A stretch of 9,003 bases of DNA, from assembly GCA_024222485.1 (NCBI GenBank), contig JAAEPJ010000313.1:1-9003 (forward strand), in the 5' to 3' direction. Positions 1 to 6,401 of this stretch are shown here, one piece after another. The first letter of the stretch is position 1; each line of letters opens with the position of its first letter. Made by a program: the position numbers and the translations under genes. Source of the stretch: a bacterium (GTDB lineage Bacteria; RUG730; JAAEPJ01). The notes beneath the pieces were generated by a model. That model searched no databases. It had not been told where the DNA came from and saw nothing but the letters and a program-made list of their open reading frames with translations.

Positions 1-1
1 G

Positions 2-139
2 TTGGATAAATGATTATAATTATGATTTTCCACATCAGAGCCTTAATTATTTAACACCTAATCAATATTATCATAAAGAACTTAAAGTTGCTTTATAAAA
101 CTCTCCCATTTTTTTCTTGACTAAAAGGGGTACATTACA
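2..139 (+). mobile_element. 3' end of an IS3-family (IS150-like) insertion sequence, left copy
   Basis: This stretch is repeated, base for base as far as I can read, as the reverse complement at 8866-9003. The match stops abruptly after ...GGGGTACATTACA at 139, which ends in CA as IS3-family elements do. Read inward, the terminus is TGTAATGTACCCCTTTTAGT, resembling the terminal repeat of IS150-type members. The element lies mainly to the left of the window, with its 3' end pointing in. The 5' end, the frameshift region and the outer target duplication are not visible. The two bases after the element differ between the left and right copies, which fixes the boundary. Confidence 0.85.
3..98 (+). 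CDS. IS3-family transposase, C-terminal fragment (partial at window edge)
   Basis: An open frame enters from the left edge and ends at TAA 96-98, giving 31 residues. They include YDFPHQSLNYLTPNQYY, the C-terminal signature of IS3-family DDE (rve domain) transposases, usually written as an N-x-x-R/F-P-H-x-S-L-x-Y-x-T-P pattern. The catalytic DDE residues lie upstream, outside the window, so I cannot tell whether the full transposase is intact. An identical C-terminus is encoded on the other strand at the right edge, so the two copies are recent or still active duplicates. The enzyme would cut and join the IS ends by a copy-out-paste-in route, as is known for this family. Confidence 0.8.
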   Translation, partial: WINDYNYDFPHQSLNYLTPNQYYHKELKVAL

Positions 140-146
140 CTAAGAA
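117..146 (+). promoter_or_regulatory. possible outward promoter formed by the IS end and flanking DNA
   Basis: TTGACT at 117-122 in the IS terminus is a good -35 match. The flank supplies TAAGAA at 141-146 after an 18-bp spacer, a weak -10. IS3-family right ends are known to carry outward -35 boxes that make junction promoters. This one could transcribe the truncated gene that follows. At the right copy the same -35 faces AAGTGA, which is poorer. Confidence 0.25.
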
Positions 147-624
147 AAAAGAGATAACTAATGATTCAGGGAAAAAAGAAAAAATTTCTAATTGTGAATT
201 TTATCAAATTCAAAAACTAAATACAGAAGAATCAACAATAACAAGTTTATCGAAGACATTGTTAAATTACAAATCAGAGTATATTCATTTATTTGAATTA
301 ATATACAAATACAATCAAAAAGTAGAAAATGGAGAAGATACTTACAATATATTAATCCCTAATGCTTTAAGAAGATTTTTAGAAATATATACTTTAATGA
401 AAATCCCAAATGAATCTAGTAGTATTGAAAATAGAATTAAACAATTAGTGGGCGATATAAATCATTTCAAACTTTTAAATCATTTTTCTCACTTTACAAC
501 ATTTGAAAAAGCAACAAAGCATGATGAACTAATAATGATTTTACCCGATGCATGTAAAGAATTAATAATGCTATTAGAACTTGATAAAACACACTACAAT
601 TCTCTTAAAAAAGCTATTGGATAA
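140..624 (+). pseudogene. 3' remnant of an AAA_13 (PrrC/RloC-like) ATPase gene, truncated by the IS
   Basis: The reading frame is open from inside the IS end through 139/140 to TAA 622-624, so about 160 residues of native sequence survive and the 5' part is gone. The remnant reads like the C-terminus of AAA_13-type SMC-like ATPases. A segment with FYQIQKLN (about residues 19-26) is followed by an LLNYKSEYIHLFELIYKY helix (about 41-58), then IPNALRRFLEIYTLMKIP (about 74-91), then a LLNHFSHFTTFE segment (about 113-124). In PrrC/RloC-type proteins this part follows the ATPase domain and cuts nothing by itself. The P-loop, signature and any HEPN nuclease residues would be upstream and are absent. 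A TTG at 259 could give a 121-residue product but lacks a good ribosome site and is probably not a real start. Family assignment is from remembered pattern, not a search. Confidence 0.6.
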
Positions 625-681
625 TAGAAAATCACCAAATTTTACTAATACCCCACCTTTTCAATCGATTTAAAAAACGAA

Positions 682-1695
682 TTATCTTTCAATTGCGGTA
701 TACACCTGCTCAGTCATAATCGTGCTTGAATGCCCTATAATCTTTGAAATATGATAGGTTGGCACACCCTCTTCACCCATCTTAGAAACAAAGGTGTGTC
801 TTAACGCATGAAAACAAAATTCTTTCGGCAATTTAAAGTGTTTTTTAAGCCTTGTAAATTCAGCAGTTAAGTTAATTTCTTTTATTGGCTCGTAATCATC
901 TTCAAAAAAACATAAAAAATCCGTTTTATTTTTTGCTTTTTTCTTAAGTTTTAACAAATAAGACTTAAGATCAGGATGTATTGGCACCGTTCTAATCGAA
1001 GCATTATTTTTAGGAGCCCAATTTAAATGAGGCTTATCCTGAACCAACATTATATTTTTATTAAAATCAACATCCCCCCACTCCAAATGACAGACCTCAC
1101 CTCTTCGCATGCCAGAATACAAAGCAATCAAAAATGCTGTTTTATAAGGATTTTTAAGATAATTAAAAATTTTAATTATATCGTTTTCTGACAAAACAAA
1201 ATCTTTAGAAATTTTAAATCTTGGAAATTTCATAATATCTGATGAATAATCTCGTCCTAAATACTGTCTTTTATAAGCATATTTGAGCATGCTTTTTAAA
1301 GTGTCGAGTTCCCTATTAATAGTGCTGTCATTAAGCCCTCTTTTTTTTCTTTTTAATTTATAGTTATTAACAGAGATATTAGCAAATTGATTAATCGTTC
1401 GAACATTAGGAGAAAACTTTTTAAATACCTGAATTGTAAAGCTATCTCTTTCAATAGTTCGTTCTCTTTTATTTGCCTTACTGTACAGCTCAATATATTC
1501 ATCGCAAAAATCATTAAATGCAATATTTTTAGCAGAATGAAATTCTTTTTTCACATATAAACGGTTTGCCAACTCTGACTTAAACTTGTTAACACTTTCC
1601 AAGTCAGTGCCGACTGCTTTAGAACGCTGGCACCCATTTTCACGCCAATAAACATAATAAATTCCTTTTTCCCCTCGTTTTTTATGATGAAACAT
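682..1695 (-). CDS. tyrosine recombinase / phage-type integrase (second of a tandem pair)
   Basis: This 337-residue site-specific recombinase has the normal island-integrase layout. Residues 1-50 form a basic arm-type DNA-binding domain (MFHHKKRGEKG, YYVYWREN). About 57-155 is the SAM-like core-binding domain, and about 165-335 is the catalytic domain. All catalytic residues are visible: R197 in GMRRGE, K229 in APKN, H296 and R299 in HALRH, H322 in GHSS, and the nucleophile Y332 in VYT. It aligns without gaps to the neighbouring integrase (about 55% identity by hand count) but ends 5 residues after Tyr332, about 14 residues shorter. The start ATG has an AGGGA site whose TAGGG overlaps the stop codon of the upstream integrase, so translation is probably coupled. 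It may be functional or a diverged duplicate in which the C-terminal tail needed for subunit exchange is reduced. Confidence 0.9.
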   Translation of the reverse strand: MFHHKKRGEKGIYYVYWRENGCQRSKAVGTDLESVNKFKSELANRLYVKKEFHSAKNIAFNDFCDEYIELYSKANKRERTIERDSFTIQVFKKFSPNVRTINQFANISVNNYKLKRKKRGLNDSTINRELDTLKSMLKYAYKRQYLGRDYSSDIMKFPRFKISKDFVLSENDIIKIFNYLKNPYKTAFLIALYSGMRRGEVCHLEWGDVDFNKNIMLVQDKPHLNWAPKNNASIRTVPIHPDLKSYLLKLKKKAKNKTDFLCFFEDDYEPIKEINLTAEFTRLKKHFKLPKEFCFHALRHTFVSKMGEEGVPTYHISKIIGHSSTIMTEQVYTAIER

Positions 1696-1704
1696 ATTCT
1701 TTCC

Positions 1705-2760
1705 CTATTTATTCAAATTTAATTTTTTTATCGAACTAAAAAAAGCAGTATCTTTTAAATGAGTATATATTTGCTCTGTCACAGTTGAGCTTGAATGCCC
1801 TATAATTTTTGATATATGATAGCTTGGCATGCCATTTTCACTCATTTTAGAAACAAAGGTATGCCTTAAGGCATGAAAACAAAATTCCTTAGGCAAATTA
1901 AGACTTCTTTTCATTTTTGTCACGGTTGATGTTAAAACGCCTTCATCTAATCTCTTATAATTACTAGAAGAAAAACAAACAAAATTTGTTTTTTCACCAG
2001 CTTGTTCTTTAAGCTCTAAAAGATATTCTTTTAAAAACGAATGTATTGGAACTTTTCTAATAGACGTTCTGTTCTTGGGAGCCCATTTCAAATGCGGCTT
2101 TTCTGTAACATTTAAAAGGCTATTTTCAAAATCAACATCATTCCACTCCAAATGACAAGCTTCACCTCTCCTAAGTCCTGCATACAATGCCAACAAAAAA
2201 GCTGTTTTATAAGGAACCTTAATCACCTCTAAAATATCTTTTATCATCTCACTGCTTAAAACAAAATCTTTTGCCTTATGATTAACCTTAAAAAAAGAAA
2301 TATCAGAAGAGTAATCTTGTTCTGAATAATTATTATTGTAAAAATATCTAAAAATCGTTTTTAAAGTGCCTAATTCTCTATTTACTGTGGAATCCTTAAC
2401 TCCTGTACTTTTCCGCCTCATTTTGTACGTATTCACGCTCATATCATTAAAGTGACGGACTTTTCTAACCTCAGGACATAAATTTTGAAAGTTGCGGATA
2501 GTAGATTTATCTAAAACAATACTTCTAGGCTTTTTATTAGGCTTGCTATAATATTCCATATACTCTTCGCATAATTCATCAAAGCTAAAATTATTAAAAG
2601 TTAAGCCATTCTTTTTGGCATAAAGCCGTTCTGTAAGCTGTTTTTCAAAAATTTTAACAGTTTGTAGATTAGAACTTACTGCCTTAGATCGCTGTCGACC
2701 ATTTTCACGCCAGTAAACATAATAAACGCCTTGCTTTCCTCTTTTTTTACGATGAAACAT
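1705..2760 (-). CDS. tyrosine recombinase / phage-type integrase (first of a tandem pair, tRNA-proximal)
   Basis: This 351-residue tyrosine recombinase would integrate and excise a genomic island by recombination between an island att site and the 3' end of the neighbouring tRNA-Lys gene. It has an arm-binding N-terminus (MFHRKKRGKQG, YYVYWREN), a core-binding domain at about 57-155 and a catalytic domain at about 165-340. R197 (GLRRGE), K229 (APKN), H296/R299 (HALRH), H322 (GHSS) and Y332 (IYTHL) are all present, and a full C-terminal helix follows the tyrosine. The ATG is preceded by TTAGGGA at good spacing. The gene begins about 200 bp beyond the 3' end of the tRNA, on the same strand, behind a recognisable promoter. 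The stop codon overlaps the ribosome site of the second integrase, so the two are one transcript. Confidence 0.92.
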   Translation of the reverse strand: MFHRKKRGKQGVYYVYWRENGRQRSKAVSSNLQTVKIFEKQLTERLYAKKNGLTFNNFSFDELCEEYMEYYSKPNKKPRSIVLDKSTIRNFQNLCPEVRKVRHFNDMSVNTYKMRRKSTGVKDSTVNRELGTLKTIFRYFYNNNYSEQDYSSDISFFKVNHKAKDFVLSSEMIKDILEVIKVPYKTAFLLALYAGLRRGEACHLEWNDVDFENSLLNVTEKPHLKWAPKNRTSIRKVPIHSFLKEYLLELKEQAGEKTNFVCFSSSNYKRLDEGVLTSTVTKMKRSLNLPKEFCFHALRHTFVSKMSENGMPSYHISKIIGHSSSTVTEQIYTHLKDTAFFSSIKKLNLNK

Positions 2761-2796
2761 AACATTCCCTAATTTTTAGTATTGTATCTTTATGGA

Positions 2797-2825
2797 ATCT
2801 TATTTTAAAAAGAAAAACTTGTCAA
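2797..2825 (-). promoter_or_regulatory. sigma70-like promoter of the integrase pair
   Basis: On the minus strand, TTGACA (2825-2820) is followed by a 17-bp spacer and TAAGAT (2802-2797): a perfect -35 and a 4/6 -10. Transcription would start near 2790, leaving a leader of about 30 nt before the ATG at 2760 that contains the AGGGA site. Confidence 0.55.
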
Positions 2826-2836
2826 CATTTTGACAA
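2819..2836. promoter_or_regulatory. perfect inverted repeat overlapping the integrase -35 box (operator or integrase arm site)
   Basis: TTGTCAA-CATT-TTGACAA is a perfect 7-bp inverted repeat with a 4-bp centre. One arm contains the -35 hexamer of the integrase promoter, so a protein bound here would block transcription. It could be an operator for a regulator or an accessory binding site for the integrase itself, giving autoregulation. A looser related half-site, TTATCAAAA, follows at 2843-2851. Confidence 0.45.
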
Positions 2837-2956
2837 CACATGTTATCAAAAGTGGTTAGTTTTGCCTAAAGTTGCGTAGGTTTAAAATTAGCATTTTATC
2901 GTCGTGAAATATTGATTTTTTAAGTTTTTAGAGGGATTTAAGGAATGTATAATATT

Positions 2957-3029
2957 TGCGCCATGTAAGAGTCGAACTTACGGCCTACTGATTAAGAGTC
3001 AGTTGCTCTACCAATTGAGCTAATGGCGC
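2957..3029 (-). tRNA. tRNA-Lys, anticodon CTT, 3' CCA not encoded
   Basis: Read on the minus strand this folds as a complete 73-nt cloverleaf. The acceptor is GCGCCAT/ATGGCGC, the D arm GCTC..GAGC with GGTA, and the anticodon stem ACTGA/TCAGT around loop CTCTTAA (anticodon CTT). The variable loop has 5 nt, and the T arm is GTAAG-TTCGACT-CTTAC. The discriminator is A. The bases that follow are AATATT, so CCA must be added by nucleotidyltransferase. The 3' half (T arm plus acceptor) is the usual target of tyrosine integrases, and the integrase pair starts about 200 bp beyond this end. No other copy of the 3' end is visible in the window. Confidence 0.95.
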
Positions 3030-3036
3030 AAAACTA

Positions 3037-3051
3037 TAGCTGTTTCAGCTA
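3037..3051. repeat. short perfect hairpin in the tRNA leader
   Basis: TAGCTG-TTT-CAGCTA is a 6-bp perfect stem with a 3-nt loop, 8 bp upstream of the mature 5' end of the tRNA on the minus strand. It lies between the proposed promoter and the tRNA, so it would sit in the precursor leader removed by RNase P. No T-run follows on either strand, so it is not a terminator. Confidence 0.35.
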
Positions 3052-3066
3052 AAATAGTGGCTCTTT

Positions 3067-3095
3067 ATTCTAAAAATAGCTGCTAAAAAAACCAA
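3067..3095 (-). promoter_or_regulatory. possible tRNA-Lys promoter
   Basis: On the minus strand, TTGGTT (3095-3090), a 17-bp spacer and TAGAAT (3072-3067) give moderate matches to both hexamers. Transcription would begin near 3060, about 30 nt before the mature tRNA. In such AT-rich DNA, chance matches are frequent. Confidence 0.35.
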
Positions 3096-3405
3096 TTTTG
3101 ACTAATTAATAATAAAAATTTACTCATTTATCATTTGCTAATATCTAAGAAAAAAAATAATCAATATTTATCTAATAAAACATAAGCAAAATCTAAAGAT
3201 ATTAGTTAGTATACTTTTATTCAGAAAAAAATCAATATGAGATCCTATTTTTCTTATGCTGTAATACTAATTTTAGCATGAATGATCATAAGAATTCTCC
3301 ACTAAAAACTTACATTTTCTCTAATAGAAAATTATATTTTCTGCACCTATATTAATTTAACTATATTTGATAAAATAATGAAAAAAAATAGGAGCTTTTA
3401 CTCTG
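3096..3405. other. AT-rich intergenic spacer without a gene
   Basis: This stretch separates the divergent tRNA and cupin genes. Stops are dense in all frames and no RNA gene or repeat is evident. The only recognisable element is the GGAG ribosome site at 3391-3394, 11 bp before the cupin ATG. TATATT (3362-3367) and TAAAAT (3371-3376) could be -10 boxes, but neither has a convincing -35. Confidence 0.6.
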
Positions 3406-3942
3406 ATGGACAATAAAGATTTAATATTTGATGAGGTAGATAACTTATATAAAATAATTTTACTGAAACCTTTTAGAAAAACAACCGGTGTTTCTTTTGA
3501 TATTATACCAATAGAGCAAATCCCTAAAATTGATGGCATTGACAGAATTTGCCATGTAAAAGGAGCACAATCTCCCAGAGCAGTAGACTCTTACACACAT
3601 CCTTGGTATAAGCATAAATATCAGGAAGACTATCTCCTTGTCCTCCAAGGTATTAGATACACAGATATTTACACCCCTGCACATGGGAAAATAGAAAGTT
3701 TTGAAATTACGCCTGATTATATTAAAAAAAATAATAAAATTATCTGTGATGCTTCGGCAATGCTTGTATGGCCCTGCAATGTTTTTCACCGTATTCGTAC
3801 TGATGATGAGGGATCTTTATCTATTAACCTTGCGGCTAGACATGAAAGATTTAGTATCCAACATAATTTTGATATTTATGATCTTGATGTGGAAACAGGA
3901 AAGTATCGAGTTATTCGCGAAGGCTATCTTGATCAAAGTTAG
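3406..3942 (+). CDS. small cupin-like protein, function unknown
   Basis: A 178-residue soluble protein with no signal peptide or membrane segment. The middle has the look of a single cupin barrel. THPWYKHKYQEDYLLVLQG (64-82) carries H65, H70, E74 and a glycine after the strand, a loose form of cupin motif 1. LVWPCNVFHRI (120-130), with P123 and H128, fits motif 2. These residues could bind a metal. The tail YDLDVETGKYRVIREG (158-173) looks strongly conserved in type, but I cannot name a family. Cupins range from dioxygenases and isomerases to sugar-binding proteins, so no reaction is assigned. The ATG is preceded by GGAG at a slightly long spacing, and an in-frame stop lies 8 codons upstream at 3379-3381, so the start is fairly secure. 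It is a single-gene unit with no functional partner nearby. Confidence 0.75.
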   Translation: MDNKDLIFDEVDNLYKIILLKPFRKTTGVSFDIIPIEQIPKIDGIDRICHVKGAQSPRAVDSYTHPWYKHKYQEDYLLVLQGIRYTDIYTPAHGKIESFEITPDYIKKNNKIICDASAMLVWPCNVFHRIRTDDEGSLSINLAARHERFSIQHNFDIYDLDVETGKYRVIREGYLDQS

Positions 3943-4344
3943 CTGTTTTTAAATGTTTGAAAACTTGTATAATATGGCTTGCTTATATTTTTACCGAGTG
4001 CTGAGCTAAGGAATAAATAATGATGCTATGGTTTATATAGATTGATCTTCTGCAGGAACTCTCTAAGATTTAGCACTCATCAAGACAATTTTGCTACAAA
4101 ATAGACTTTTCTGACTTAAATATTTTAAGCAGAATAACCCTTTCTATTTAGATATCAGCGTATATCTATGCAATTATAATAAACCCCATATTTTTATATT
4201 TTTTACGCACACCAAAAGGTTATTAGAAAAATTTTTAGTTAGCAATATCTTATCAATAGTCATAGAATAAATTAACTAAATTATAAACTAAAAAAACTAA
4301 TAGATATCCCTTAATCTTAAAAAGACTCTAAATGGAGGTAAAAG
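3943..4344. other. 402-bp intergenic region with promoter-like box and long-range inverted repeat, no clear gene
   Basis: No credible coding frame is present. TATAAT at 3968-3973 is a perfect -10 without a good -35 at 16-18 bp. Some 22 bp downstream, GAGTGCT (3996-4002) can pair with AGCACTC (4072-4078), enclosing about 70 nt. This could be a small structured RNA or chance. The last part (4120-4330) is extremely AT-rich. TGGAGGT at 4333-4339 is the strong ribosome site of the next gene. Confidence 0.4.
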
Positions 4345-5664
4345 ATGCTTATAAGTGATTTAAAAGCGGTGTTACCAGTAAAAATTTGGACTGAACCAGA
4401 TGATCAAGGTGAAATTGTGTTTAATGCCATTAAACATGCTAAATATTCTGTGGATATTGTGGTGTATTCCATTAGTGGTTCTAAAATGTTAGATGCTCTT
4501 CAGACGGCCAAAAAAAATGGTGTTAGTATCCGTATTATGCTGAATGGACAGTTTTTTGTTGGGAATGATCCTAGCAGTAGTATTTATCAAAAAATTTATT
4601 CGTTTATGGACGAGCTTAATAGTTCTTCTGGGAATGGAAAGGTTAGCTTTCATTGGGCTTGCAATAATTTTGAGATTACGCATCAAAAAACAATTTTGAT
4701 TGATACCAGAAAAAATGAGCAAGGCTTTATAGGGGATGCTTTGCCAGCGAGTGCCTGTGCATTAGTGCTTACTTTAAATCTTGATTCATATTTAGGGATT
4801 ACTATTTCTGATACTCAAAAAGGAGATCGTGATTTTGGTGTTTTGATTTCTGATCCGATCATTGTTTCTCAAATCGCTTTTATTTTTGAATCTGATTTTA
4901 GTTGTGCAGGAGCAACGACGACTAATAGCTTAAAAAATTCCAACGATGGTTTAGTTTGGAGTAATGGGAGCACAGATTTTACCTGTTCTGATAAAGGCTC
5001 TTACCCTATAGATGGTGTTTATCCTTTTCCTGTAAATTTAGATAAGGGGATAAATCAGGGCAATGCTCGTGCATTGCATTTGGCTATTATTAAAGGGGCG
5101 CAGAAAAGCTTAACTATTTATAATGAAGAAATGAATGATGATGAAATCGTCTCAGCCTTGGTAGATGCAGCCAATAGAGGGATTGCTATTCGCATGCTTA
5201 TTCCAGGAAATGTGAGCAGCAGTAATGAGTATTATTATGATTATAACTATGCTCTATTAGCTCCAACAGGGGCAAAGGTTCGCTTATCTCCTAGTTGTGA
5301 CCAATATATTTACATTCATGCCAAGGTCATTTTGGCGGATGCCAATACAGAGTTAGCTATTGCCTATATGGGTTCTCAGAATATTTCGCCTGTTTCTCTA
5401 AACTATAACAGAGAGCTAAGAGTCATTTTAAAAGGAGATGATACACAGCTTTTTATTGATACTTTTGACCATGATTGGCAGATAAAGGGCTTTATCCAAT
5501 GGCCAAGTGATGGTAGTTCTGCTTCTGTGGATGATAATCCTTCTAATAGTTCTATAAGTTTAACTAAGCGAGAGCCTAGCTTAGCAATAAATTCTTCTGA
5601 AGCTGGAACTGACCCTGATGATATTCCGATGTCTTGTGGGTCTATTGAGCCAAATTCTGAATAA
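4345..5664 (+). CDS. phospholipase D-family protein with two HKD motifs
   Basis: A 439-residue PLD-superfamily enzyme. The two halves of the active site are both intact: ITHQKTILID (H113, K115, D120) and YIHAKVILAD (H325, K327, D332), each matching HxKx4D, the second followed by GSQN (343-346). PLD enzymes form a phospho-histidine intermediate and act on phosphodiesters, either lipids (phospholipase D, cardiolipin synthase) or nucleic acids; which applies here cannot be told. The N-terminus lacks a signal peptide and there are no membrane helices, unlike typical bacterial cardiolipin synthases, so it is cytosolic or exported by a route needing no Sec signal. Residues from about 388 to the end are Ser/Asp/Pro-rich and probably disordered. 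A near-consensus TGGAGGT lies 5 nt before the ATG. Base composition looks less AT-rich than the flanks, hinting at a different origin. It converges on the RloB-like gene 89 bp downstream. Confidence 0.88.
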   Translation: MLISDLKAVLPVKIWTEPDDQGEIVFNAIKHAKYSVDIVVYSISGSKMLDALQTAKKNGVSIRIMLNGQFFVGNDPSSSIYQKIYSFMDELNSSSGNGKVSFHWACNNFEITHQKTILIDTRKNEQGFIGDALPASACALVLTLNLDSYLGITISDTQKGDRDFGVLISDPIIVSQIAFIFESDFSCAGATTTNSLKNSNDGLVWSNGSTDFTCSDKGSYPIDGVYPFPVNLDKGINQGNARALHLAIIKGAQKSLTIYNEEMNDDEIVSALVDAANRGIAIRMLIPGNVSSSNEYYYDYNYALLAPTGAKVRLSPSCDQYIYIHAKVILADANTELAIAYMGSQNISPVSLNYNRELRVILKGDDTQLFIDTFDHDWQIKGFIQWPSDGSSASVDDNPSNSSISLTKREPSLAINSSEAGTDPDDIPMSCGSIEPNSE

Positions 5665-5753
5665 GGGACAGATAAAGTACTCTTTTTCGATAATAATATT
5701 TTGAGGCTCTCTTTTAGTTTTAGTATTTTAATTTCCACATTAAATACTATCCA

Positions 5754-6398
5754 TTAAACGGGGGAAAGATCCTTCAATGCTTGGATCAACTTATGAACTG
5801 TTGTAGAGGGGTCACTTTCAGAACATGTTTTACCTTTGTGATATTCCAATAGTTTTTTGGCATTGTTTATGGCAGTTTCTTGGTTATCTAATAAAATGTC
5901 ATACATATCTTTTGAGTTTTTCTGGTATTGATAATTTTTCTTCTTTGTTAATGTTTTCAACCTGCTTGTTAACATATTTTTATATTTATCTCTATGTAAT
6001 GCTGTCTGCAAATATTCGAAATGCAAAATATACCAAAACTCAAAGCATGGATTGGAATATGCGACTTTAATTGCCTTATCGGAAGCTTTTTTTATTGCAT
6101 TATTAAACTCTGAAAAATCATCCTTATCAAAAACACACCAAATTTCAGAATATAGGTATTGGTCATTTTTAGCTTTTTCCCCAAAATTAACCGCAGCCTC
6201 AACTAAACTTAAAGTATTTTTACCCGCGCCCTCTATTGTGATATTAATGCTATTTGATTTTAAACTTGTTTTGTTGAATACTCGAAAATAATTTGGTTCA
6301 GTCTTTTTCCCCTCACAAACGATTAAAATCCTTTTAGCAAGATTTTTGTTATTTTGTTTTCTCGTGGAATCAATTTTTTTTCCACATCGCCTCTGCAT
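5754..6398 (-). CDS. rloB: RloB-like TOPRIM-type protein
   Basis: A 214-residue protein of the RloB family. The TOPRIM-like core is visible: ILIVCEGKKTEPNYF (24-38) with E29, then IWCVFDKDDF (86-95) with the D91-x-D93 pair, and YSNPCFEFWYILHF (114-127) with E120. The C-terminal DPSTTVHKLIQ (196-206) is typical of RloB. E29, D91 and D93 would hold the metal of a nuclease-type TOPRIM site. The gene begins 3 bp after the ATPase stop, and its GGAGG ribosome site (6407-6411) lies inside the ATPase coding end, so the pair is translationally coupled. In related ATPase-TOPRIM pairs (OLD/Gabija class, PARIS AriA-AriB) the ATPase restrains or activates the TOPRIM nuclease on phage sensing. A similar role is inferred here, not shown. 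The symbol reflects family resemblance to the rlo genes first named in Campylobacter restriction loci. Confidence 0.82.
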   Translation of the reverse strand: MQRRCGKKIDSTRKQNNKNLAKRILIVCEGKKTEPNYFRVFNKTSLKSNSINITIEGAGKNTLSLVEAAVNFGEKAKNDQYLYSEIWCVFDKDDFSEFNNAIKKASDKAIKVAYSNPCFEFWYILHFEYLQTALHRDKYKNMLTSRLKTLTKKKNYQYQKNSKDMYDILLDNQETAINNAKKLLEYHKGKTCSESDPSTTVHKLIQALKDLSPV

Positions 6399-6401
6399 AT
6401 T

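Noticed and set aside
1-2956. Second copy of the tRNA-Lys 3' end as the other att site
   Set aside because: No stretch matching GCGCCATGTAAGAGTCG or its complement was found outside the tRNA gene.
3378-3416. 12-codon ORF overlapping the cupin start, considered as a leader peptide
   Set aside because: No ribosome site of its own and no attenuator-like structure.
3357-3952. Minus-strand frames at 3357-3539 and 3460-3789 and a plus frame at 3701-3952
   Set aside because: They overlap the cupin-like gene in other frames, lack ribosome sites and have no family features.
4020-4040. MMLWFI mini-ORF with an AAGGA upstream
   Set aside because: Six codons only, with no linked regulatory structure; likely chance.
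4489-4722. Minus-strand frame inside the PLD gene
   Set aside because: It lies opposite the first HKD motif of a well-supported gene; shadow frame.
5403-5738. Minus-strand frame over the PLD 3' end
   Set aside because: Antisense to the PLD tail, with no motif and no credible ribosome site.
5721-5749. Imperfect palindrome TAGTATTT...AAATACTA between the convergent PLD and RloB genes, considered as a terminator
   Set aside because: The stem is almost all A-T with a bulge and no T-run follows on either strand. Such pairing is expected by chance in this composition.
5825-6291. Plus-strand frames opposite the RloB-like gene
   Set aside because: Hydrophobic shadow translations of a clear coding region.
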